The translations under genes and the position numbers were made by a program. The notes beneath the pieces are model-generated. The model did not search any database and had not been told where the DNA came from. It was given only the letters and a program-made list of their open reading frames with translations. 6,616 nt of DNA from Lachnospiraceae bacterium (GTDB lineage: Bacteria; Bacillota_A; Clostridia; Lachnospirales; Lachnospiraceae): contig JAFOYH010000093.1 in NCBI GenBank assembly GCA_017391465.1, positions 1 through 6,616 on the forward strand, in the 5' to 3' direction. Below, in pieces: positions 1 through 6,616 of the stretch; the first letter of the stretch is position 1; each line of letters starts with the position of its first letter.

Positions 1-362
1 GAAGTGAAGATGTAATCACTCAAACAGACAGTTCCATGAAGCAGGCACTAAAAGCATTGCATGGAAAAGCACTTAATGAAATCGAAGAGAATAGTTTTGA
101 GACGTTAGCAGCCCTTTGGGATGAACTTCCGTTGATTCCGGTGAATGAAGATATGGCATCATTGAAAGCAGCCAGAGGATCAAAAACCGGTTTTGTGAAA
201 CTTGTTTTTAATTTTCTTATTTCTCAGGATTTGTTTTTCGAATCCGGGGGACGATATTATATCAAGCCACGTTTTCGTGCCTTAGCGGAAAACTATTATG
301 AAGAGAATCGTGGACGTTTATATTCAATTGTAACAGGAGGAGAATTGGATGCCACATATTAA
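1..362 (+). CDS. jetB: JetB/MukE-like winged-helix subunit of a Wadjet-type SMC system (C-terminal part only)
   Basis: This is the C-terminal 119 residues of a small protein whose 5' end lies left of the window. The frame is open from base 3, and the first ATG (base 36) has no ribosome binding site, so it is probably internal. The sequence is a helical stretch followed by a winged-helix-like end: a basic helix (KTGFVKLVFNFLIS), then a hairpin (LFFESGGRYYIKPRF) and a final helix. Small winged-helix proteins of this type (MukE, MksE, JetB) bind the kleisin and DNA in MukBEF-like SMC complexes. I believe it belongs to DUF6063, seen next to JetA and SMC genes in Clostridia, but that is from memory. 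Its stop overlaps the start of the SMC gene by 14 bp, which indicates one operon and probable translational coupling. The subunit role rests mainly on this context; other small winged-helix proteins cannot be excluded by sequence alone. Confidence 0.68.
   Translation, partial: SEDVITQTDSSMKQALKALHGKALNEIEENSFETLAALWDELPLIPVNEDMASLKAARGSKTGFVKLVFNFLISQDLFFESGGRYYIKPRFRALAENYYEENRGRLYSIVTGGELDATY
335..340 (+). promoter_or_regulatory. Ribosome binding site of the SMC-like gene
   Basis: A perfect AGGAGG lies eight bases before the ATG at 349, inside the coding sequence of the upstream gene. It fixes the start of the large ATPase gene. It also fits translational coupling, since ribosomes finishing jetB stop 14 bases beyond the new start codon. 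Confidence 0.9.
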
Positions 363-3300
363 TCGAATTCGTGTCAATAATGTAAAATACAATTTTGGTA
401 CCCAGTTTTATGATGACTTTATTCTTCGGTTTGATGGGAAAAATGCATTATATGATCTGGCAAATGGCGGCGGAAAAAGTGTGCTTATGCTTTTGCTTTT
501 CCAGAATCTCATTCCAAACTGTACATTGGATGAAAAGCAGCCGATTGAAAAACTGTTCCGTACAGATCAGGGAAGTACAACCATTCACTCTATGATTGAG
601 TGGCGCTTGGATCAAAGGTTTATCCGTGATGGCTATAAATATATGCTGACGGGTTTTTGTGCCCGAAAAGCCCGCGAAGAACTTAAAGAAACCGCTGCCA
701 TCGAATATTTTAATTATGTTATTTTTTATCGTGGGTATAATGACAATGATCTTGTGAACCTTCCTTTGACGAATGGAAAAGAGCGTGTGACGTATACAGG
801 ACTTAAATCCTATTTAAAAGAGTTGGGACGTAAGGATATGAGTTTGGATATACATATATTTGAGCGTAAAGGCGAATATCAACGTTTTATCAGTCAATAC
901 GGTCTGTATGAGAGTCACTGGGAAATACTGCGTGGTATCAATAAAACAGAAGGTCATGTGCGAACATATTTTGAAACACGTTATAAAACGACACGAAAAG
1001 TGATTGAAGATCTTTTGATCGAGGAAATTATCCAAAGAGCGCATCTCCAAGGCGTTCATTCAGACACAGATATGGCGGACACGCTTGTACAGATTAAAGA
1101 TAAACTGGCAGAATTAGCTGTACGTAAGGAAGAGATGAGTTATTATGACCGACAGGCAGATATTCTTGAGATTTTTTCCGGACGTGTAGAGCTTTTGAAA
1201 AAAGTGTACGAAGAAAAAGAAAATCTGGACACGGATCTTGTTAAGGCCTATCGCACAGCAAACGATATTTATCGATTAAAAGAAAAGAATCTTGCAGTTC
1301 ATCAAAAAGAAAAAGAATATGCAGGTAAGCATATCTATGAAATATCGAGAAAGCTGGATACCATTCGTATTCAGGAGGAACAGGAACATTTAAAACAGTT
1401 GGAAGCGGATACAGAGAAATTTACGGCAGAATTAGCTGAATTGAAAGATCTTGCTCAAAAAAAACAAAAGTCTTTGGAGATTGCAGAATGTATCAATGAT
1501 TATCTTCATTATATGGATGTGAAATCCAAATGGGATGCTTTAAAAGTTCTTTTATCACAAAATCATGAGGATACCGAAGGTATTCTCGACGAATTAGAAA
1601 GACTGACACGGATTCGTTATACGTTAAATGAACAGGAACTTCAGGAACAAAAGAAGAAACTGACATTTACGGTAAATGCCATCGCAGAAACAGAGGAAAC
1701 GTATATAGAGGCATTAAATCAGGAACGAAATGCTTTTAGCGAGGGTGCAGTTCTCGAAAGTCAGGATCGTGAGACGAAATGCTTATTAGAAGAACTGGGA
1801 CAAAAGTTAAATGCGTTATGTAAAAAGGTTCCTGTTTTATATATGGAAAATATCGGACAGTTCCTGAACAAACAGAGACAGAAACGTGCCGCTAACAGCT
1901 TAAAATGTCAGGAAATAACCGACAGACAGATGGTTCTGGAGAGTGAACTTGGACGCATACGCAACGAAAATGATGCGAATCGCACATATTGTACAAACCT
2001 GGAAAAAGAAAAAGAGGAGATTCAGGCGTTTCTTGATCAATATACATTGGAGAAAGAAAAACGGGATAAATTGATACAGGTTTATGGTACTGTGGATAGT
2101 GAAACACTGATGGATGTGATTGAACAACAGCTTCGAAAGACCATTTTGGATTATGAGCTGAAACGCAATGAATATTCTTATGTAAAGAAAAAGTTAGAGC
2201 ATCTTGCGTTGGGAAGTCCTTCAATCCAAAGCGATGCCGTAGAAATTGTGATCGAATACATTCGTCGTTGCCATGGAAAAAACTGTGTTTTTGGTGGAGA
2301 TTATCTGAAAGATTTGAGTGATTATGATCGTCAGATTCTTTTAAAACGTATTCCGTTTTTACCTGAGTCGGTGATTTTAGAAAGTGGAATGGCAACTCTT
2401 AAAGAAGACAGAGTGCTTCTTGAAAAAGATTTGGGCGAAACGATTGTACCGATCGTTTCTCTTTCGACGGTACTTCAACAGGAAGAGGTTTTGAATCGTT
2501 CGGATATACTTTTTCTCTCAAAAAATCCGGCGTGGTATATGGATGATCAGGAACGACAGAAAGGTTATGAAGCTTTATCCAGACAGATGGAAGAACTTGA
2601 GAGAGACTTGTTGCGTCTTTCAGACCGGGAGAGAACTATACAGTCGGACCGTCGGTATATGACAGGGTTTGAATTAAACTATCAGCAGTATTATGCAAGA
2701 CATTCAGAGCGCCGTATAGCGATTGATCGGGAAATCAATAAATATCATGCGGAATTTGCGAACAATGAAGAAAAGATTCGCATGTATATTGCAGAAAAAG
2801 ACAATCTGAATGATCAACTTGACAATCTGGATAAAGAAAATAAGGATCTGGATGAGGAGATTTTCTTGCTTGAACAAATGAAGCAGATTGAAGAACAGTT
2901 AACGGCTGCTGAAGATCGACAAAAACAGATTCATCGTTCTTTGACCAATAATGCACAGTCTCAAAAGGAAGCTGCAGAAAAAGTCCAATGGTGTCAAAGT
3001 GCCATTGAAAAGCTGAAAAAAGAAAAACAGTCACTCATGGATATGGCCGATGAAATACAACGACGCTGGATGGAGTATTATGAATCTTATTATGTGGCGG
3101 GAATTGTATCGGACAATGGATTGACAAGTGAAGAAGTGGATGCCCAGTTTATGGCATTAAAAGATCTTTATGAAAAAGAACATTTAGATTTTGAAGACAA
3201 GCGTAAGCTGATGGAAAGTTATAAACAAATGATGGATACACTGTTGGCATCTATTCGAAAAAAAGGGATTTCTCTTCGAACACTTGAGGAGATGACTCAG

Positions 3301-4737
3301 GGGCGCAAGTTGGTTATTATTGAATCGTCGACACTTTCGGAAATGGAAAAAGAAATTCTTTCATTACGTGTTGAAATTGAACATCAGGAAGAAATCTTGT
3401 TCCGTTATCATGAAGACAAGAATAAACTGTTTGGCAGTGTTTCCCATGGTGTGAGCAGTATTGAAGAAAAATATGGAACGTTTGAAACCGTTTCTGTGAT
3501 CAATAATAACTACTCAGAATTTGTGCAAGGTCAGAAGCAGGCGCTTGCATTGGTTATGGATAAACAGAAGCAGGCAGAAGAAGGCATTCAGAGTGTCTAT
3601 CGAGAGCTTCGTGTTTATGAGGATATTCGTCGGGATCTGGAACGATTGATTCAAAATGACAAGATTTCTTTCAACCGGACCAAAGAAAGTTTTAGTATGG
3701 ATGTGGATCTTCGTAAAAAGTATGGGGAGCTTAATGAAAAATATGAGCGTATGCGTCTTGAGATTCATAGAAAACAAGAAGCTTTTGCAAAAGATAAAGA
3801 AAAGACGGTTGAAAGTCTGAGGCTGCTTTCTGCTTCGGAATTGTCAGAGGCTGTTCGTACCGAAATTGATATACCTAAAACGGCGGAAGAAGCTATTGAA
3901 CTTGTGCATCAGATTTACGATACAACTCAAATCATACGTATGGAAAAAGAGCGTATTGAAAAAACCATTCGTGATATGGTACAACTCAAGCAGAATTTTG
4001 AAAAACAGTGCTTACAGCGCTGTATGAGTATGAAAGCTGAGCTTGAGCGTTTTCCTATGTATTCAAGGATTGTGCTGGATGGAAAAACAATCCCAATGGT
4101 TATGCTTAAGATTCCTTTTGTTAAAGAGGAGATGTATGATCAGCGTATGTCGGAATATATTGATGCAATTGTAGAGCATACAGATTCTTACGAAACACAG
4201 GAAGAACGCGTAGCTTATATAAGACAGCAACTTTCGTGGAAACGATTATTCTCTGTGATTGTTACCGATATGAATAGTATTCGTTTAAATCTCTATAAGC
4301 GCGAACGGATAAAAGAACAGAGTCGATATCTGAAATATGAAGAAGCCGTTGGAAGTACGGGTCAGTCTCAGGGAATCTATATTCAATTCCTGATCGGAGT
4401 TATCAATTATATTTCTATGGTTTATTCCGGCAACGGTAATGGGGCCGATCTTCAAAAAGTAATTTTTATTGATAATCCATTTGGGGCAGCAAAAGATATT
4501 TATATTTGGCAACCGATTTTTGAGCTGCTTCAAACAAATCATGTACAGTTGATTGTGCCAACACGCGGAGCGACACCAGCCATTACAGGTAAGTTTGATG
4601 TCAATTATATTTTAGGACAGAAGATGATTGATAAAATGCAGCAGACAGTTGTTATTGATTATAGTTCCAATGTGGATATATCGGCTATGGAATATGAGAA
4701 ACTTGAATTTGAACAGGAAGTCTTTGACTTTATCTAG
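349..4737 (+). CDS. jetC: JetC-like SMC/MukB-family ATPase, DNA-loop-extruding motor of a probable type III Wadjet system
   Basis: This is a complete 1462-residue SMC-type protein. The N-terminal head (about 1-245) carries a P-loop, LANGGGKS at 37-44, with Lys43 and Ser44. A long coiled coil (about 250-615) leads to a non-coiled hinge-like domain (about 619-735, including VFGGDYL at 647-653 and a PFLPESVIL strand at 669-677). A second coil (about 735-1230) leads back to the C-terminal head. That head holds the signature loop GSTGQSQG (1335-1342) and Walker B VIFIDNPFG (1371-1379). Helical breaks near 491-505, 907-950 and 1027-1050 may be elbow or joint regions. In Wadjet, JetC with JetA and JetB extrudes DNA and presents small circles to the JetD nuclease. 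The family call rests on architecture, motifs and the JetB-like neighbour. The P-loop lacks its usual first Gly, and Walker B has Asn where Glu is usual. A MukB/MksB-like housekeeping role is the main alternative. Confidence 0.82.
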   Translation: MPHINRIRVNNVKYNFGTQFYDDFILRFDGKNALYDLANGGGKSVLMLLLFQNLIPNCTLDEKQPIEKLFRTDQGSTTIHSMIEWRLDQRFIRDGYKYMLTGFCARKAREELKETAAIEYFNYVIFYRGYNDNDLVNLPLTNGKERVTYTGLKSYLKELGRKDMSLDIHIFERKGEYQRFISQYGLYESHWEILRGINKTEGHVRTYFETRYKTTRKVIEDLLIEEIIQRAHLQGVHSDTDMADTLVQIKDKLAELAVRKEEMSYYDRQADILEIFSGRVELLKKVYEEKENLDTDLVKAYRTANDIYRLKEKNLAVHQKEKEYAGKHIYEISRKLDTIRIQEEQEHLKQLEADTEKFTAELAELKDLAQKKQKSLEIAECINDYLHYMDVKSKWDALKVLLSQNHEDTEGILDELERLTRIRYTLNEQELQEQKKKLTFTVNAIAETEETYIEALNQERNAFSEGAVLESQDRETKCLLEELGQKLNALCKKVPVLYMENIGQFLNKQRQKRAANSLKCQEITDRQMVLESELGRIRNENDANRTYCTNLEKEKEEIQAFLDQYTLEKEKRDKLIQVYGTVDSETLMDVIEQQLRKTILDYELKRNEYSYVKKKLEHLALGSPSIQSDAVEIVIEYIRRCHGKNCVFGGDYLKDLSDYDRQILLKRIPFLPESVILESGMATLKEDRVLLEKDLGETIVPIVSLSTVLQQEEVLNRSDILFLSKNPAWYMDDQERQKGYEALSRQMEELERDLLRLSDRERTIQSDRRYMTGFELNYQQYYARHSERRIAIDREINKYHAEFANNEEKIRMYIAEKDNLNDQLDNLDKENKDLDEEIFLLEQMKQIEEQLTAAEDRQKQIHRSLTNNAQSQKEAAEKVQWCQSAIEKLKKEKQSLMDMADEIQRRWMEYYESYYVAGIVSDNGLTSEEVDAQFMALKDLYEKEHLDFEDKRKLMESYKQMMDTLLASIRKKGISLRTLEEMTQGRKLVIIESSTLSEMEKEILSLRVEIEHQEEILFRYHEDKNKLFGSVSHGVSSIEEKYGTFETVSVINNNYSEFVQGQKQALALVMDKQKQAEEGIQSVYRELRVYEDIRRDLERLIQNDKISFNRTKESFSMDVDLRKKYGELNEKYERMRLEIHRKQEAFAKDKEKTVESLRLLSASELSEAVRTEIDIPKTAEEAIELVHQIYDTTQIIRMEKERIEKTIRDMVQLKQNFEKQCLQRCMSMKAELERFPMYSRIVLDGKTIPMVMLKIPFVKEEMYDQRMSEYIDAIVEHTDSYETQEERVAYIRQQLSWKRLFSVIVTDMNSIRLNLYKRERIKEQSRYLKYEEAVGSTGQSQGIYIQFLIGVINYISMVYSGNGNGADLQKVIFIDNPFGAAKDIYIWQPIFELLQTNHVQLIVPTRGATPAITGKFDVNYILGQKMIDKMQQTVVIDYSSNVDISAMEYEKLEFEQEVFDFI

Positions 4738-4783
4738 AATGTAAGGGGAAGTGAAAAAACGCCCTTTCGTATTTTAGAACCAT

Positions 4784-4829
4784 AAAAAGTTGCATACCTC
4801 TTCGGAGATATGCAACTTTTTGTTTTTTT
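4784..4829. terminator. Bidirectional intrinsic terminator between jetC and hcp
   Basis: Arms AAAAAGTTGCATA (4784-4796) and TATGCAACTTTTT (4809-4821) pair perfectly. An inner CTC/GAG stem closes a UUCG tetraloop at 4801-4804. On the plus strand the stem runs into TTTTTGTTTTTTT, ideal for ending the jet operon, though position 4797 against 4808 is a C-A mismatch. Read on the minus strand the same position becomes a G-U wobble, so the stem is continuous, and it ends in five U's for the hcp transcript. It begins nine bases past the hcp stop codon. It marks the end of the jet operon, so no jetD follows jetC on the same transcript. Confidence 0.93.
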
Positions 4830-4830
4830 A

Positions 4831-6414
4831 TTATAAATCATTTTCAACAGTTGTTGTAGGTCCGATGTTATAGTTTTCAACAAGGAAGTTTAACACGTTT
4901 GATGAAACGAAAGCAGGGAGTGTCGGTCCGAGTTTGATATTCTTGATTCCAAGGTAAAGGAGAGTCAAGAGGATACAAACTGCTTTCTGTTCATACCAGG
5001 AGAGGATAATGGAGAGAGGAAGCTCATTCACAGAGCAGCCAAAGGCTTCGGATAATGCAACAGCCACTTTAATCGCACTGTAAGCATCGTTACACTGGCC
5101 CATATCCATGATGCGAGGTAAACCGCCGATGGTTCCGAGATCCATATCGTTGAATCGGAATTTGCCGCAGGCAAGTGTTAAAATAATGGAATCTTCCGGT
5201 GTTGCCTTGGCAAGTTCCGTGTAGTAGTTGCGTCCCGGACGTGCTCCATCACAGCCTCCGATGAGATAGAAGTGTTTGATGGCACCGGATTTCACTGCAT
5301 CAACCACTTTATCAGCCACAGACAATACTGTACCGTGACCAAAACCGGTCATAACTTTTTCGCCGCCGTTAATACCTGTCATTTTACGGTCTTCAGTATA
5401 GCCGCCAAGTTCAAGGGCCTTTTCAATAACTGGTGTATAATCTCTGGTGTCATCGATATGAACCATTTCCGGATAAGCGACAGCTTCCGTTGTAAATACA
5501 CGGTCTGCATAACTTGGTTTGACCGGCATGAGACAGTTTGTTGTGAAGAGAATTGGTGCTGGGATGGCATCAAATTCCTTCTGCTGATTCTGCCATGCAG
5601 TACCGAAGTTGCCTTTTAAATGGCTGTATTTTTTGAGTTCCGGATAAGCATGTGCCGGAAGCATTTCACCGTGGGTGTAGATGTTAATGCCTTTGCCTTC
5701 GGTCTGTTCAAGCAAAAGTTTAAGATCGTAAAGATCGTGACCGGTGATGACAATGAATGGTCCTTTTTCGATAGTTAAAGGAACTTCTGTTGGAACCGGT
5801 GTGCCGAAGGATTCGGTATTGGCCTGATCAAGAAGTGCCATACATTTTAAGTTGACTTCACCGACTTCCATCGTAATAGGAAGTAATTCTTCCATACCAT
5901 AATCCATGCCGATGGCAAATAATGCTTTATAGAAGAATCGATACACATCTTCGTTGTGATAGCCAAGAAGGGCTGCATGGTACGCATATGCGGCCATTCC
6001 GCGGATACCAAAGAGAATTAAGGATTTTAAAGAACGAACATCTTCGTCTGCATTCCAGATGAGATTCATGTCATAGTCATCGGTGCGGCCGCAGCGATGT
6101 GTACATGTTGCGCAGCCTTCGGAAATGGAATTTTGTTTATCATGAATCTGATCGATAAATTTCTGAATATCGTCGTTATCAAAGTTGACATTTGTAATCG
6201 TAATAAATAATCCTTTCATGATCATTTCGTGGATATCCTGAGTCATGAGAGAAATATCCCCGTTTATGGTGCGGACAAGACCGATCAAAGCGCCGGTAAG
6301 TTTATCCTGAAGTTTGGCTGTATCCGCTTTTTTACCGCACACACCGGCTGCGCCCATACAACCTTTGCAGCCTGCGGTCTGTTCACATTGAAAACAAAAC
6401 ATTTTATTGGTCAT
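4831..6414 (-). CDS. hcp: Hybrid-cluster protein (hydroxylamine / nitric oxide reductase)
   Basis: This is a complete 527-residue cytoplasmic iron-sulfur protein. Hcp proteins reduce hydroxylamine to ammonia in vitro. In E. coli the physiological activity is NO reduction to N2O, so the likely role here is nitrosative-stress defence in an anaerobe. All hybrid-cluster ligands are visible: His226, Glu250, Cys294, Cys388 (the persulfide position, in GGCDGARPGRN), Cys416, Cys441, Glu475 and Lys477 (WYEQKAV). N-terminal cysteines C7, C10, C19 and C26 (spacing 2, 8, 6) should hold the proximal cluster. The eight-residue gap is that of class I [4Fe-4S] enzymes rather than the eleven of E. coli. Length near 530-550 and an intact helical spacer exclude the short class III. 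Extra cysteines are C16 and C101/C104/C108. The start is fixed by an AGGAGG eight bases upstream. No hcr reductase gene is adjacent in the window. It is convergent with the jet operon and probably monocistronic at its 3' end. Confidence 0.97.
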   Translation of the reverse strand: MTNKMFCFQCEQTAGCKGCMGAAGVCGKKADTAKLQDKLTGALIGLVRTINGDISLMTQDIHEMIMKGLFITITNVNFDNDDIQKFIDQIHDKQNSISEGCATCTHRCGRTDDYDMNLIWNADEDVRSLKSLILFGIRGMAAYAYHAALLGYHNEDVYRFFYKALFAIGMDYGMEELLPITMEVGEVNLKCMALLDQANTESFGTPVPTEVPLTIEKGPFIVITGHDLYDLKLLLEQTEGKGINIYTHGEMLPAHAYPELKKYSHLKGNFGTAWQNQQKEFDAIPAPILFTTNCLMPVKPSYADRVFTTEAVAYPEMVHIDDTRDYTPVIEKALELGGYTEDRKMTGINGGEKVMTGFGHGTVLSVADKVVDAVKSGAIKHFYLIGGCDGARPGRNYYTELAKATPEDSIILTLACGKFRFNDMDLGTIGGLPRIMDMGQCNDAYSAIKVAVALSEAFGCSVNELPLSIILSWYEQKAVCILLTLLYLGIKNIKLGPTLPAFVSSNVLNFLVENYNIGPTTTVENDL

Positions 6415-6422
6415 TTTAAAAT

Positions 6423-6428
6423 CCTCCT
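6423..6428 (-). promoter_or_regulatory. Ribosome binding site of hcp
   Basis: CCTCCT on the plus strand reads as a perfect AGGAGG on the minus strand, eight bases before the hcp ATG (6414-6412). This supports the chosen start over the internal Met5 (MFCFQC), which aligns with the start of several homologues. Confidence 0.9.
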
Positions 6429-6466
6429 AAATTATCGTATAAATTTGTAAAGAAATTATGTTTAAA

Positions 6467-6480
6467 ATGATGAAAATCAT
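6467..6480. promoter_or_regulatory. FNR/CRP-family-like operator upstream of hcp
   Basis: ATGAT-GAAA-ATCAT is a perfect 5-bp-arm inverted repeat with the core TGAT-N4-ATCA. This is the same layout as the FNR/CRP-family consensus TTGAT-N4-ATCAA, differing at the outermost base of each arm. Its centre is about 59 bp before the hcp start codon. Family knowledge: hcp genes in anaerobes are often controlled by FNR/CRP-type sensors of nitrosative stress (HcpR, and FNR in enterics). A weak minus-strand -10 (TTTATA, 6438-6443) would place the box near -42, a class II activator position, but it implies a leader of only about 17 nt. The promoter is therefore uncertain. Confidence 0.45.
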
Positions 6481-6513
6481 GACTGTATTTTAATTCAAGA
6501 ATGGCAACGAGTA

Positions 6514-6529
6514 TGTTGTTTGAACAACA
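6514..6529. promoter_or_regulatory. 16-bp palindrome TGTTGTT-TG-AACAACA, candidate operator
   Basis: Perfect 7-bp arms are separated by two bases. On the left, CAAC (6505-6508) forms a second, overlapping inverted repeat with GTTG (6515-6518), so GTTG/CAAC half-sites recur. It lies about 100 bp upstream of the hcp start codon in non-coding DNA and has no following T-run, so it is not a terminator. A minus-strand TATAAA (6547-6542) just upstream could make it a site overlapping the start of transcription. It may serve hcp or a divergent gene right of the window. I cannot name the regulator. Confidence 0.4.
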
Positions 6530-6616
6530 CAAATAAAGTTTTTTATACGGAAAAAGGTGGAAAATTGAAAAAAATTTAATTTAAGTGTTAAAAATTTTGT
6601 ATTTTTATTGAAACAA

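Noticed and set aside
36..362. ATG at 36 as the true start of the jetB-like gene
   Set aside because: The frame stays open to the left edge and no Shine-Dalgarno precedes this ATG, so the gene most likely begins outside the window.
1892..2395. Antisense open frame of 167 codons inside jetC
   Set aside because: It lies wholly opposite a strongly supported coiled-coil coding region, has low-complexity His/Phe-rich content and no recognisable domain.
4738..4783. A small gene, attachment site or direct repeat after jetC marking a mobile element edge
   Set aside because: The 46 bases hold no open frame with a ribosome binding site and I see no repeat matched elsewhere in the window.
5272..5619. 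Plus-strand open frame of 115 codons inside hcp
   Set aside because: It is antisense to the catalytic core of hcp, has unusual Cys/Phe/His-rich composition and no family resemblance.
6514..6529. Palindrome as a Rex operator or a terminator
   Set aside because: The TTGTT/AACAA half-sites are only two bases apart, unlike the wider Rex spacing, and no T-run follows on either strand as a terminator would need.
6565..6593. Plus-strand promoter (TTGAAA, 17 bp, TTAAAA) for a gene beyond the right edge
   Set aside because: The region is so AT-rich that such hexamer pairs arise by chance, and no start codon or gene is visible to support it.

Overview
The window looks like chromosomal DNA of an anaerobic, low-to-moderate GC Firmicute, most likely a clostridium of the Lachnospiraceae type. 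The signs are an AT-rich intergenic region, strong AGGAGG ribosome binding sites eight bases before each start, a clostridial-style hybrid-cluster protein, and a Wadjet-like locus of a kind I associate with gut Clostridia. This placement is inference from style, not from a search.

Layout: bases 1-4737 hold the end of a plus-strand defence-type operon. It comprises the C-terminal part of a small winged-helix protein (JetB/MukE-like, probably DUF6063) and, overlapping it by 14 bp, a complete 1462-residue SMC/MukB-like ATPase (JetC-like). Together they look like the jetB and jetC genes of a Wadjet system, probably of the type III branch. In Wadjet, an SMC motor (JetC), its kleisin (JetA) and JetB extrude DNA loops, and the JetD nuclease cleaves small circular DNA such as plasmids. 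jetA and jetD are not in this window. jetD is certainly not directly downstream, because the operon ends at a strong terminator.

Bases 4784-4829 form a bidirectional terminator with a UUCG tetraloop. It separates the jet operon from the convergent gene hcp (minus strand, 4831-6414). hcp encodes a complete hybrid-cluster protein (hydroxylamine/NO reductase) with all cluster ligands present. From 6429 to the right edge is an AT-rich, gene-free hcp upstream region. It carries two clean palindromes: an FNR/CRP-like TGAT-N4-ATCA box and a 16-bp TGTTGTT/AACAACA dyad.

The most interesting points are the divergent ATPase motifs of the SMC protein (P-loop without its first Gly; Walker B reading DNPFG where a catalytic Glu is expected), the absence of jetD next to jetC, and the two candidate operators in front of hcp.
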